Assembly: GCF_000215105.1 (NCBI RefSeq)
Contig: NC_015588.1
Coordinates: 2,666,001 to 2,730,000, forward strand
Reading direction: 5' to 3'
DNA: 64,000 nt
DNA from: Isoptericola variabilis 225
Lineage (GTDB): Bacteria; Actinomycetota; Actinomycetes; Actinomycetales; Cellulomonadaceae
A program made the position numbers and the translations under genes. Positions 41,683 through 50,264 of this stretch are shown piece after piece; the first letter of the stretch is position 1; each line of letters opens with the position of its first letter. A model generated the notes under the pieces. That model was not told where the DNA came from and made no database searches. It saw only the letters and a list, made by a program, of their open reading frames with translations.

Positions 41683-42549
41683 TCAGCGCCGACGCCGGCG
41701 CGCGCCCCTGCCCGACGACGGCCGTCCCGCTCGTGCCCGGGGCTGCGGGGAGCGGCGCTGTCCGCCGCGCCCCGTGCCCCCGTCGGACGCCGCGCGACCG
41801 TCGCCCAGCGCCTCGCGACCGTCTGATGCCTCCTGCGCGCTGCGCGCGCCGCGGCCGCGCGAGCTGTTCGCGGTGCGCCCGCGCACGATCCCGACCATCT
41901 CCTCGACGAGATCGGTCGTGCGGTCGGTGACCCATGCGAGGCCGACGGGCGCCGTCGGCCCTCCGTCGAGCACCCGGTAGGTGACGTCCTTGCGGTGGTG
42001 CAGCCGCGCGAGCGACATCGGCACGATCGTGACGCCCGCGCCGCTCGCGACCCACGCGATCGCGTCGGACGTGGTCGCCGGCGGCTCGGGCTCGACGAGC
42101 GCACCCGACCCGTCGTCGTACGGCTCGGGCGGGCGGCCGGGCAGGTCGGCACCGGCACCGGCACCGGCACCGGCGAACAGCACGTCGTCGCGCGCGAGCC
42201 ACACGACGTCGTCGGCGACGTCGGCGTACGTGACGTGCTCGTCGGGCTCGGTCGCGGCGAGCAGGTGGTCGCGCGAGACCACGACGACGGGCAGCTCCTC
42301 GTAGAGCGGGATCGCGCTGAGGACGGTCTTGTCGACCGGCAGGCGCAGGATCGCTGCATCGGCCGCGCCGTCGTGCAGCGTGGCGACGGCGTCGGCGGCC
42401 TCGACCGGCACGAGCTCGAGCGCGACGTCGGGGAGCCGGTCGCGCCACGTGCGGGCCCACCGGCCGGGCGTCGCGCCGGGCACGTACGCGAGGCGGAAGG
42501 TCTCGCGCTCGGCGTCGGGGCTCGCGGAGGGCGCGGTCGCGTCGGTCAC
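41683..42549 (-). CDS. LysR-type substrate-binding domain protein without DNA-binding domain
   Basis: The 288-residue product begins at a LysR-like ligand-binding domain (FRLAYVPGATPGRWARTW, then AAILRLPVDK and LARDDVLFAG) and has no helix-turn-helix. A Gly/Ala repeat at about 127-135 is encoded by a GGCACC microsatellite. The last 65 residues are Arg/Gly/Ser-rich and disordered. Such proteins sit beside DUF5997 genes in many actinobacteria, as here. Either a free ligand sensor or a regulator that lost its DNA-binding part. GTG at 42549. Confidence 0.8.
   Translation of the reverse strand: MTDATAPSASPDAERETFRLAYVPGATPGRWARTWRDRLPDVALELVPVEAADAVATLHDGAADAAILRLPVDKTVLSAIPLYEELPVVVVSRDHLLAATEPDEHVTYADVADDVVWLARDDVLFAGAGAGAGADLPGRPPEPYDDGSGALVEPEPPATTSDAIAWVASGAGVTIVPMSLARLHHRKDVTYRVLDGGPTAPVGLAWVTDRTTDLVEEMVGIVRGRTANSSRGRGARSAQEASDGREALGDGRAASDGGTGRGGQRRSPQPRARAGRPSSGRGARRRRR
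42148..42174. repeat. GGCACC hexanucleotide microsatellite
   Basis: The hexamer GGCACC is repeated four times plus a partial unit, inside the LysR-like gene, encoding alternating Ala and Gly in a loop. Such tracts can change length by slippage without breaking the frame. Confidence 0.8.
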
Positions 42550-42600
42550 ACCCTCAGGCTACGGGGCTCGTGGGCACCGGGCGCCGACTACGCTGGGCCC

Positions 42601-43020
42601 ATGGCCGGTACCCCGTTCTCGCAGCAGGTCCTCAAGCCGACGAACGCGGCGAAGCGGCTCGGGGTGTACCTCCCCGCGACGCCCCCCGAGTTCCAGGAGC
42701 GCGGCGTCACGCGCGCCGAGCTCGAGGAGCTCGAGAAGAACCCGCCCGAGTGGCTCGCCGACCTGCGCCGCAACGGCCCCCACCCGCGCCCCGTCGTCGC
42801 CGGCCGGCTCGGCATCTCGATCGCCGGCCTCGCGCGCGGCGGCATCACCGAGCCGCTGACGACCGAGGAGATCGACGCCCTGCGCGCCGACCCGCCCGAG
42901 TGGCTCGTGCGCGAGCGCGAGGTCGCGGCCCGCGTGCGCGAGGAGGAGGAGCGGATCGCCGCGAAGGAGGCGGAGCAGGCCGCACGCGCCGAGCGCCGCA
43001 CCCGCCGCTCGGCGACGTAG
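42601..43020 (+). CDS. DUF5997 family protein
   Basis: The 139-residue basic protein starts MAGTPFSQQVLKPTNAAKRL and contains two related PPEWL segments (about 48-52 and 98-102), each after an acidic helix. The end is a charged coiled helix. It matches DUF5997, a family of unknown function found in actinobacteria. Its stop codon TAG (43018-43020) lies within the first unit of a repeat block. The divergent LysR-like domain protein is its usual neighbour. Confidence 0.82.
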   Translation: MAGTPFSQQVLKPTNAAKRLGVYLPATPPEFQERGVTRAELEELEKNPPEWLADLRRNGPHPRPVVAGRLGISIAGLARGGITEPLTTEEIDALRADPPEWLVREREVAARVREEEERIAAKEAEQAARAERRTRRSAT

Positions 43021-43063
43021 CGCTCCCCGCGGCGAGGTAGCGCTCCGCGCGGCGAGGTAGCGC
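43014..43063 (+). repeat. three forward GAGGTAGCGC units
   Basis: Units start at 43014 (GACGTAGCGC), 43034 and 43054 with exact 20-base spacing. The first supplies the stop of the DUF5997 gene. No reverse block follows; the convergent SelT-like gene ends at 43067, leaving no room. Confidence 0.85.
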
Positions 43064-43066
43064 GGT

Positions 43067-43387
43067 CTACGACGACGCGGCGCGGTCCGTGTGCCCGAGC
43101 GACAGGTCGGGCGCGACGGTGTCGCGGATCGCCCGCTTCAGCGGCGGGATCTCGGGGAACCCGCCCTGCTCGGCGCGGTCCCACAGCAGCACGGGCTCGC
43201 GGCCGTCCCCCGGGTCGAGCTCGACGCGGAACACTCCTCCGGTCCCCGGCACGAGCGCGACCTCGCCGAGCCGCGTCCGGAACGTCGTCAGCAGCTCCTG
43301 CGCGACCCACGCCGCCCGCATCAGCCACCGGCACTGCGTGCAGTAGGTGATGGCCACGCGGGCCTGCGACGTCGGCTCGTCCGTCAT
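43067..43387 (-). CDS. SelT/SelW/SelH-family thioredoxin-like protein
   Basis: The 106-residue protein has the family's CxxC at C16 and C19 (ITYCTQCRW), the counterpart of the selenocysteine site in eukaryotic SelW, and a conserved end FPEIPPLKRAIRD. It probably takes part in thiol redox chemistry. ATG at 43387 is divergent from the methyltransferase by 23 bases. Confidence 0.85.
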   Translation of the reverse strand: MTDEPTSQARVAITYCTQCRWLMRAAWVAQELLTTFRTRLGEVALVPGTGGVFRVELDPGDGREPVLLWDRAEQGGFPEIPPLKRAIRDTVAPDLSLGHTDRAASS

Positions 43388-43410
43388 GGGCACAGCGTAC
43401 GGTCGTCGAT

Positions 43411-44619
43411 GTGACAGACCTGTTTCCGCCCGGCGTCGCGGCCGTCCTCGACGCGCTCGTCCCGTGGCCCGACGACGGGACGCGCCCCGAGGGTCCGGTC
43501 GCGGTCGACGCGACGGACCGCCTCCTGCTCGACGAGGCACGTGGCCTGCTCGCCGAGGCGGAGCCGGGCGACGTCGTCGTCGTCGGCGACCGGTTCGGCG
43601 CCCTGACGCTCGGGGCGCTCGCGCTCGGCGCACCCGACGTGCGCGTCCACACCGACGCCGTCGACGCCGAGGCGGCGCTGCTCGTCAACGCCGACCGCAC
43701 CGGCGGCCGCGGCGGCCTCGCCGTGCACGCCGAGCTCGGCGCCGAGCTGCTCGACGGCGCACGGCTCGTCCTGCTGCAGCTGCCGAAGTCGCTCGCGGAG
43801 CTCACGGAGATCGCCGAGCTCGTCGCCCGGCACGCGGCCGACGACGTCACCCTGCTCGCGGGCGGGCGGCTCAAGCACATGTCGCGGTCGATGAACGACG
43901 TGCTCGCGGACTCGTTCACCTGCGTCCGCGCGACGCTCGCGCGGAGCAAGTCGCGTGCGCTCGTGGCCACGGGTCCGCGGCCGGAGCGTCGCGACGCCCC
44001 ACCGAGCTTCCCCGTCACCGCCCGTCTCACGGACCCGGCGCTGCTCGCGGCCGGCGTGCCCGACGGCGGCACCCGCCCGCCGCACGTGACCGTCGTCGCG
44101 CACGGAGCCGTGTTCGCCGGCGCCGGCCTCGACCACGGCACCCGCTTCCTGCTGAGCACCGCCGACCGATGGCCGGCGGCCGAGGCCGTCCGCGACGCGG
44201 TCGACCTCGGCTGCGGCACGGGGCTGCTCGCCGTCGTGCTCGCGCACCGCTACCCGGGCGTGCGCGTCGTCGCGACCGACAGGTCCGCCGCCGCGGTCGC
44301 CTCGGCCCGCGCCACGGCGGCGGCCAACGGCGTCGCGGACCGTGTCCACGCCCGGCGGGGCGACGCCGGAGCCGACCTGCCCGACGCGAGCGCCGACGTC
44401 GTGCTCCTCAACCCGCCGTTCCACGACCGGGCGGCGGTGACGACCGACGCCGCGCACCGCATGTTCGCCGCCGCCGGGCGCGTGCTGCGCCCGGGCGGCG
44501 AGCTGTGGTGCGTGTTCAACACGCCGCTGCGCTACCGCCCGGCGCTCGAGCGCGCCGTCGGGCCGACGGAGCACGTGGCGCAGGACCCGCGGTTCACGGT
44601 GACGCGATCTCGTGCGTGA
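43411..44619 (+). CDS. RsmC/RlmG-like SAM-dependent methyltransferase
   Basis: The 402-residue protein has a degenerate N-terminal MTase-like half and a C-terminal catalytic half with VDLGCGTGLLAVVLA (about 267-281) and NPPF (about 331-334), the arrangement of guanine-N2 rRNA methyltransferases. The region between the halves contains a VPDGGTR stretch encoded by the TGCCCGACGGCGG element (44057). GTG at 43411. The target (16S or 23S rRNA) is not settled. Confidence 0.85.
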   Translation: MTDLFPPGVAAVLDALVPWPDDGTRPEGPVAVDATDRLLLDEARGLLAEAEPGDVVVVGDRFGALTLGALALGAPDVRVHTDAVDAEAALLVNADRTGGRGGLAVHAELGAELLDGARLVLLQLPKSLAELTEIAELVARHAADDVTLLAGGRLKHMSRSMNDVLADSFTCVRATLARSKSRALVATGPRPERRDAPPSFPVTARLTDPALLAAGVPDGGTRPPHVTVVAHGAVFAGAGLDHGTRFLLSTADRWPAAEAVRDAVDLGCGTGLLAVVLAHRYPGVRVVATDRSAAAVASARATAAANGVADRVHARRGDAGADLPDASADVVLLNPPFHDRAAVTTDAAHRMFAAAGRVLRPGGELWCVFNTPLRYRPALERAVGPTEHVAQDPRFTVTRSRA

Positions 44620-44620
44620 A

Positions 44621-44662
44621 TGTCAGAAGCCTGGTGGGACAGGGCCCACCAGGCTTCTGACA
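44621..44662. terminator. GTGTCAGAA-family stem-loop, copy 3
   Basis: An 18-bp perfect stem (44621-44638 with 44645-44662) and a 6-base loop, directly after the methyltransferase stop and 10 bases before the convergent fkbP stop. Confidence 0.9.
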
Positions 44663-44672
44663 CGAGCGAGGG

Positions 44673-45074
44673 TCAGCGCACGCCGACGACGTCGACGACG
44701 AACACGAGCGTGTCCCCGCCGCCGATGCCCGCCTGCGGGACGCCGCGCATGCCGTAGCCGTGCTCCGGCGGGATCGACAGCAGCACGCGGTCGCCGACGT
44801 TGCGGCCCACGAGGCCCTTGTCCCAGCCGCCGATGACGGCGCCGACGCCGATCGGGAAGTCGATGGTCTGGCCGCGGTCGTACGAGTTGTCGAAGACGTG
44901 GCCGCCCCACGTCTGGCCGAGGTAGTTGACGACGATCGTGCGGCCGGCCTCGACGACCGGGCCCGTGCCCTCCTCGAGCACCTGCACCTGCAGGCCGCCG
45001 GGCGCGTCGCCCTCGGGGAAGGTCAGCTGGGGCTTGTCGCCGAACGAGCCGGACGCGGTGGGGAGCGTGCTCAC
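44673..45074 (-). CDS. fkbP: FKBP-type peptidyl-prolyl isomerase
   Basis: The 133-residue protein has the FKBP active-site patterns VVNYLGQTW, FDNSYDRGQ, VIGGWDKGLVG and IPPEHGYGMRG. No signal peptide, so it works in the cytoplasm on proline peptide bonds during folding. GTG at 45074 lies just past the TGA of the LysR remnant upstream, with a GAGG ribosome site. The extended reading frame reaching 45425 has no family match. Confidence 0.92.
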   Translation of the reverse strand: MSTLPTASGSFGDKPQLTFPEGDAPGGLQVQVLEEGTGPVVEAGRTIVVNYLGQTWGGHVFDNSYDRGQTIDFPIGVGAVIGGWDKGLVGRNVGDRVLLSIPPEHGYGMRGVPQAGIGGGDTLVFVVDVVGVR

Positions 45075-45081
45075 TGATGCC

Positions 45082-45410
45082 TCACTTGGTCGGGGAGCCG
45101 ACGGCGGACGGCCGCCGGCGATGCCCGTCCAGCCTACGCGGGGGCACGGCCGGCGCACCTGGGGCGGCGGCCGCGCCCGTGGACGCCTCGCGCTCGCGCC
45201 GCACCGCGTGCGCGACGGCGACGAGCGCGTCGAGCGTGACGCGTGCCGGCGGGGTCTGGGCCGCGGCGTCGCGCACGACGGCGTAGATGGACCGCACGGG
45301 AGTCGGGCGCACGACCGGCACCGCGGTGACGCCGTCGGGCAGGTGCGCGGCCCCGAGGTTTTCCGCAGGTTGCCCGACGGCGGTACCCCGGGCGGGGTGC
45401 TGACGTCCGG
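45082..45410 (-). pseudogene. C-terminal remnant of a LysR-type regulator
   Basis: The frame ending at TGA 45082 reads as the end of a LysR effector domain: LPDGVTAVPVVRPTPVR, then SIYAVVRDAAAQTPPARVTLDALVAVAHAVR. No helix-turn-helix, upstream effector half or start codon is present; upstream the frame becomes low-complexity at a TGCCCGACGGCGG element (45371). This fills most of the 446-base gap between fkbP and the GH15 gene. A deletion that used the repeat as an end is likely. The identification rests on about 60 residues. Confidence 0.5.
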
Positions 45411-45520
45411 GCGGGTGCACGTCACGTCCCGGCGACGGGCGCGTGACGCCGGTGTGAAACCTCGTAAATCGGGCCCTGCGGGCTGGATTCCCGGGCCCCC
45501 GAGGTCTCACCCTGGGACGC

Positions 45521-47437
45521 ATGACGCTCGACGCCTCTGCGCCGTCGGCCCTGCCGGGCCGGAGCCCCTTCCCCTCCATCGCCGAGTACGGCTTCCTGTC
45601 GGACTGCGAGACCAACGCGCTCGTCGCGCCCTCCGGGGCCGTCGAGTGGATGTGCGTGCCCCGCCCGGACTCCCCGAGCGTCTTCTCGGCGATCCTCGAC
45701 CGCGGCGCCGGCCACTTCCGCGTGGGCCCGCACGGGGTGCGCGTCCCCGTCGCGCGCCGGTACGTGCCCGGCACCCTCATCCTCGAGACGACGTGGCAGA
45801 CGTCGACGGGGTGGCTCGTCGTGCGCGACGCGATGGTCATGGGTCCGTGGCACGACGTCGACGAGCGCTCGGGCACCCACCGCCGCACGCCGACCGACCA
45901 CGACGCCGAGCACATCCTGCTGCGCACCGTGAAGTGCGTCTCGGGCACGGTCGACCTCGAGGTCGTGTGCGAGCCGATGCCCGACTACGCCCGCGGCGAG
46001 CCGCGCTGGGAGTACGCGGGGCCGGGGTACTCGGCGGTCGTGGCGCGCACGGGCGGGTCGAACCCCGACCTGCGCCTCACGTCGAGCCTGCGCTTCGGCC
46101 TCGAGGGCCGTCGCGCGAGCGCGCGCACGCGCATGGAGGAGGGCCAGACCCACTTCGTGGCGATGTCCTGGTCCGAGCTGCCCGCGCCGGCGTCGTGGGG
46201 AGACGCCGTCGAGCGCATGTGGCGCACCGAGCAGTTCTGGCGCGACTGGATCACGCAGGGCGTGTTCCCGGACCACCCGTGGCGCATCTACCTGCAGCGC
46301 TCGGCGCTCACGCTCAAGGGCCTCACCTACGCCCCGACGGGCGCCCTGCTCGCCGCGGCGACGACGTCACTGCCCGAGACGCCGGGCGGCGAGCGCAACT
46401 GGGACTACCGGTACGCATGGATCCGCGACTCGACGTTCGCGCTGTGGGGCCTGTACACGCTCGGCCTGGACCGCGAGGCGAACGACTTCTTCGCGTTCAT
46501 CCAGGACGCGTGCTCGGACGACCGGCCGCTGCAGATCATGTACGGCGTCGGCGGCGAGGAACGGCTCGAGGAGCACGAGCTCGACCACCTGTCGGGCTAC
46601 GAGGGCGCGCGGCCCGTGCGCATCGGCAACGCCGCGTACGCGCAGCGCCAGCACGACGTCTGGGGCGCCGTCCTCGACTCGGTCTACCTGCACACCCGCA
46701 ACCGCGAGCAGCTGCCCGAGGCGCTGTGGCCGGTGCTCAAGCGTCAGGTCGAGCAGGCCGCGCTGCACTGGCACGAGCCCGACCGCGGCATCTGGGAGGT
46801 GCGCGGCGAGCCGCAGCACTTCACGTCGAGCAAGCTCATGTGCTGGGTCGCGCTCGACCGTGGCGCCCGGCTCGCGCGTCTCTACGACGAGCACGACTTC
46901 GCCGACCAGTGGCAGAAGCTCGCCGACGAGATCCACGCGGACATCTGCGCCAAGGGCGTCGACGAGCGCGGCGTGTTCGTCCAGCGCTACGGCTCCGAGG
47001 CGCTCGACGCGTCGCTGCTGCTCGTCCCGCTCCTGCGGTTCCTGCCGCCCGACGACGAGCGCGTGCGCGCCACGGTGCTCGCGATCGCCGACGAGCTCAC
47101 CGAGGACGGGCTCGTGCTGCGCTACCGCGTCGAGGAGACCGACGACGGTCTGTCCGGCGAGGAGGGCACGTTCACGATCTGCTCGTTCTGGCTCGTCTCG
47201 GCGCTCGCCGAGATCGGCGAGGTCGAGCGCGCGCGGGCGCTGTGCGAGCGGCTGCTGTCGTTCGCGAGCTCGCTCAACCTCTACGCCGAGGAGATCGACC
47301 CGCGCACCGGCCGGCACCTGGGGAACTTCCCGCAGGCGTTCACGCACCTGGCGCTCATCAACGCGGTCATGCACGTGATCCGCGCCGAGGAGGACGCCGT
47401 CGACCACCGGTCGTTCCGCGCCCCGCGCGGCGCCTGA
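45521..47437 (+). CDS. glycoside hydrolase family 15 (glucoamylase/trehalase type)
   Basis: The 638-residue protein has an N-terminal beta-sandwich (about 15-260) and an (alpha/alpha)6 barrel with RNWDYRYAWIRDSTF (about 297-311), the family general-acid region, and NLYAEEIDPRTGRHLGNFPQAFTH near the end, carrying the catalytic base. No signal peptide, so it acts inside the cell. Mycobacterial relatives hydrolyse trehalose (TreH), others malto-oligosaccharides; the sequence does not decide. ATG at 45521. Confidence 0.9.
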   Translation: MTLDASAPSALPGRSPFPSIAEYGFLSDCETNALVAPSGAVEWMCVPRPDSPSVFSAILDRGAGHFRVGPHGVRVPVARRYVPGTLILETTWQTSTGWLVVRDAMVMGPWHDVDERSGTHRRTPTDHDAEHILLRTVKCVSGTVDLEVVCEPMPDYARGEPRWEYAGPGYSAVVARTGGSNPDLRLTSSLRFGLEGRRASARTRMEEGQTHFVAMSWSELPAPASWGDAVERMWRTEQFWRDWITQGVFPDHPWRIYLQRSALTLKGLTYAPTGALLAAATTSLPETPGGERNWDYRYAWIRDSTFALWGLYTLGLDREANDFFAFIQDACSDDRPLQIMYGVGGEERLEEHELDHLSGYEGARPVRIGNAAYAQRQHDVWGAVLDSVYLHTRNREQLPEALWPVLKRQVEQAALHWHEPDRGIWEVRGEPQHFTSSKLMCWVALDRGARLARLYDEHDFADQWQKLADEIHADICAKGVDERGVFVQRYGSEALDASLLLVPLLRFLPPDDERVRATVLAIADELTEDGLVLRYRVEETDDGLSGEEGTFTICSFWLVSALAEIGEVERARALCERLLSFASSLNLYAEEIDPRTGRHLGNFPQAFTHLALINAVMHVIRAEEDAVDHRSFRAPRGA

Positions 47438-47446
47438 CCCCTTCGC

Positions 47447-47490
47447 GTGTCAGAAACCTGGTGGGCCGGAGCCCACCAGGTTTCTGACAC
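47447..47490. terminator. GTGTCAGAA-family stem-loop, copy 4
   Basis: A perfect 20-bp stem (47447-47466 with 47471-47490) with a CGGA loop, 9 bases after the GH15 gene and 5 bases before the convergent cbs stop. Confidence 0.92.
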
Positions 47491-47495
47491 GGGCG

Positions 47496-48902
47496 TCAGT
47501 GCGCGAGGTAGCCCAGCAGGTCGTGCCGGGTGAGCACGCCGACCGGGTCACCGCCGTCGACCACGAGCAGCGCGTCCGAGGTCTGCAGCGCCGCGCGCAC
47601 GGCGTCGAGCCCCTCGCCGATGCCGACGAGCGGGAACCGCTCGGCCATGTGGTCCGAGACGCGGTCCGCGAGCTGCGCCTTGCCCGAGAAGACCGCGTCG
47701 AGCAGCTCGCGCTCGGTCACGGCGCCCGCGACCTCGCCGATCTTCACGGGCGGCTCCGCCACCACGACGGGCATCTGCGAGACGCCGTACTCGTGCAGGA
47801 TCTCGATCGCGTCGCGCACGGTCTCGTTCGGGTGCGTGTGCACGAGGTCCGGCAGCGCGCCCGTCTTGCCGCGCAGCACGTCGCCCGCGGTGATCTCGGC
47901 GTCGGCGTCGAGGAACCCGTACGAGCGCATCCACGCGTCCGAGAAGATCTTCGACATGTAGCCGCGCCCGGAGTCGGGCAGCAGCACGACGATGACGGCC
48001 TTCGACGCCGCGACCGGGTCCTCGTCCTCGAGCCGCCGGGCCAGGCGCAGGGCGGCCTCGACGGCCATGCCGCACGAGCCGCCCACGAGCAGGCCCTCCT
48101 CGCGCGCGAGGCGGCGCGTCATGGCGAACGAGTCGGCGTCGGTCACGGGGATGACCTCGTCGGGCACGCTCGGGTCGTAGGCGCGCGGCCAGAAGTCCTC
48201 GCCCACGCCCTCCACGAGGTACGGCCGGCCGTCGCCGCCGGAGTACACCGAGCCCGCCGGGTCGGCCCCGACGATCCGCACCGGCCCGCCGTCCTCGGGC
48301 GCCCGGTCCGCGGAGACCTCCTTGAGGTACCGGCCCGTCCCGGTGATGGTGCCGCCCGTGCCGACGCCCGCCACGAAGTGCGTGACCCGGCCGTCGGTGT
48401 CGTCCCACACCTCGGGGCCGGTGGACTCGTAGTGCGACGCCGGACCGTTGGGGTTCGAGTACTGGTCCGGCTTCCACGCGCCCGGCGTCTCCGCGACGAT
48501 GCGGTCGGACACGGAGTAGTACGAGTCGGGGTGGTCCGGCGGCACCGCCGTCGGCGTCACGACGACGCGGGCCCCGTACGCGGCGAGGACGTCGCGCTTG
48601 TCCTTGCTCACCTTGTCGGGGCACACGAAGACGCACTCGTAGCCCTTGCGCTGGGCCACGAGCGCGAGCCCGACGCCGGTGTTGCCGCTCGTCGGCTCGA
48701 CGATCGTGCCGCCGGGCTTCAGCAGGCCCGACTCCTCGGCGGCCTCGACCATCTTGAGCGCGATGCGGTCCTTCACGGAGCCGCCGGGGTTGAAGTACTC
48801 GACCTTCGCGAGGATCGTCGCGGACAGGCCCTCGGTCACCCGGCTCAGGCGGACCAGGGGTGTTCGGCCCACGAGCTCGGAGATGTGCTCGGCATATCGC
48901 AT
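47496..48902 (-). CDS. cbs: cystathionine beta-synthase
   Basis: The 468-residue PLP enzyme condenses homocysteine with serine. The PLP lysine is K44 (FNPGGSVKDRIA), PTSGNTGVGLALV and GVGTGGTITGTGRYLKE follow, and a pair of CBS domains (about 345-468) forms the regulatory part. ATG at 48902 begins the conserved MRYAEHISELVGRTP. It corresponds to Rv1077 and pairs with metB at 35115. The frame can be extended to 49022, into the repeat array, which is not coding. Confidence 0.93.
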   Translation of the reverse strand: MRYAEHISELVGRTPLVRLSRVTEGLSATILAKVEYFNPGGSVKDRIALKMVEAAEESGLLKPGGTIVEPTSGNTGVGLALVAQRKGYECVFVCPDKVSKDKRDVLAAYGARVVVTPTAVPPDHPDSYYSVSDRIVAETPGAWKPDQYSNPNGPASHYESTGPEVWDDTDGRVTHFVAGVGTGGTITGTGRYLKEVSADRAPEDGGPVRIVGADPAGSVYSGGDGRPYLVEGVGEDFWPRAYDPSVPDEVIPVTDADSFAMTRRLAREEGLLVGGSCGMAVEAALRLARRLEDEDPVAASKAVIVVLLPDSGRGYMSKIFSDAWMRSYGFLDADAEITAGDVLRGKTGALPDLVHTHPNETVRDAIEILHEYGVSQMPVVVAEPPVKIGEVAGAVTERELLDAVFSGKAQLADRVSDHMAERFPLVGIGEGLDAVRAALQTSDALLVVDGGDPVGVLTRHDLLGYLAH

Positions 48903-48940
48903 GGCGTCATCCTCCCACCGCGCGGGCCGGGCGCACCCGC

Positions 48941-49200
48941 GAAGTAGCGCGGCACGGCGCGAAGTAGCGCGGCACGGCGCGAAGTAGCGCGGGCACGAAG
49001 CAGAGAACCGGCGAGGTCGCACACTTTCGCGTGCTACCTCGCCGGTTCCCGCGCTACCTCGCCGGTTCCCGCGCTACCTCGCCGGTTGCCGCGCTACCTC
49101 GGCGAATCCCGCGCTACCTCGCCGGTTGCCGCGCTACCTCGCCGGTTCCCGCGCTACCTCGGCGAATCCCGCGCTACCTCGGCGAATGCTTGCGCTACCG
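48941..49200. repeat. GAGGTAGCGC array, 3 forward and 9 reverse units
   Basis: Forward units GAAGTAGCGC start at 48941, 48961 and 48981. Reverse units start at 49031 (GTGCTACCTC), 49051, 49071, 49091, 49111, 49131, 49151, 49171 and a variant at 49191. Spacers alternate between GCCGGTTCCC and GGCGAATCCC. An extra 13-bp inverted pair (49005-49017 with 49036-49048) joins the blocks. It fills the gap between two genes both on the minus strand, so it is not a convergent terminator. Confidence 0.95.
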
Positions 49201-49202
49201 CG

Positions 49203-50063
49203 TCACTCGCTGCTGTTGAAGATCGCGATGAGGCGCAGGAACTCCAGGTACAGCCAGACCAGCGTGACGATCAGGCCGAACGCCGCGGTCCACGCGTAGG
49301 TCGACGGGACGCCCTGCTCGACGCCGCGCTTGATCGCGTCGAAGTCGACGATGAGCGACGCGGCGGCGAGACCGACGGCGACGAGGCCCACGATGATGCC
49401 GAGCGCACCGCTGCGCATGCCCCAGCCCTCGAGCACGCCCGTCCACGTGAGGACCACGTTGATGAGCGAGAAGGCCATGTAGCCCACGAGGGCGATGAGC
49501 AGCCAGCGGGTGAACTTGGGCGTGACCCGCACGCGGCCCGACTTGAAGAGGAACAGCGCGGCGGCGAACGTCGCCATCGTCGCCACGATCGCCTGGAGGA
49601 CGACGCCCACCGCGTTCTCGCCCGCGATGCTGCCGAACAGCAGGCTGACGCCACCGAGGAACACGCCCTCCGCGACCGCGTAGAGCGTGATGAGCACCGG
49701 GCTCGGCTTCTTCTTGAACGCGTTGACCAGACCGAGCACGAGGCCGGCGATCATGCCGACGGGCCACAGGCCCGGGGCGAAGGTCCACGTCGCGGCGGCG
49801 ACCACGACCAGCAGGGCGAGCAGCCCGCCGGTCTTGATGATCACGTCGTCGTACGTGAGGCGCTTGGTGTCCGCCGTCGTCGCCGACGGCGCGTTGTACA
49901 TGTTCTCGAGCGACGCGGCGTCGGCCGCCTGCGCGCCCGCCGTGCCGTACTGGCCGTACTGCGGCTGGCCGTAGGGCGACGGCGCCGTCGCGGCGCCGCC
50001 CCCGCGCGCCGTGCGGCGCGGCTCGCCGAAGACGTCGCTGTTCGAGAAGACGGGGTTGCTCAT
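49203..50063 (-). CDS. Bax inhibitor-1/YccA family membrane protein
   Basis: The 286-residue protein has a Gln/Gly/Tyr-rich cytoplasmic N-terminus (about 1-75) and seven hydrophobic segments with the family end (TYAWTAAFGLIVTLVWLYLE). Members are thought to be calcium or proton leak channels or FtsH partners; bacterial function is unsettled. ATG at 50063 has GGAGGAG just upstream. Confidence 0.9.
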   Translation of the reverse strand: MSNPVFSNSDVFGEPRRTARGGGAATAPSPYGQPQYGQYGTAGAQAADAASLENMYNAPSATTADTKRLTYDDVIIKTGGLLALLVVVAAATWTFAPGLWPVGMIAGLVLGLVNAFKKKPSPVLITLYAVAEGVFLGGVSLLFGSIAGENAVGVVLQAIVATMATFAAALFLFKSGRVRVTPKFTRWLLIALVGYMAFSLINVVLTWTGVLEGWGMRSGALGIIVGLVAVGLAAASLIVDFDAIKRGVEQGVPSTYAWTAAFGLIVTLVWLYLEFLRLIAIFNSSE

Positions 50064-50264
50064 GAACTCCTCCTGGTCGCGGCTGCCGGTTGCCCGACGA
50101 CGGGACGTCGCTCGGGCATCGCCGGGTCGCTGGCCGTGCGATCCATCCTAGGGAACGCCACCGACGCCCGAAAGGTTCCCGACGACCTGCGGGAACTTTC
50201 GTGACGTTCCCGAGACCCTCCCCTACGCTCGGAGGAGCGCGACCACGCACACGGGGGGTGGCGC

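Noticed and set aside
43067..43633. 188-residue form of the SelT-like protein
   Set aside because: The extra N-terminus is antisense to the methyltransferase and Arg-rich; the family starts near the ATG at 43387.
48903..49202. Coding extension of cbs into the array
   Set aside because: The upstream part translates repeats and CBS proteins start at the MRYAEHISELVGRTP block.
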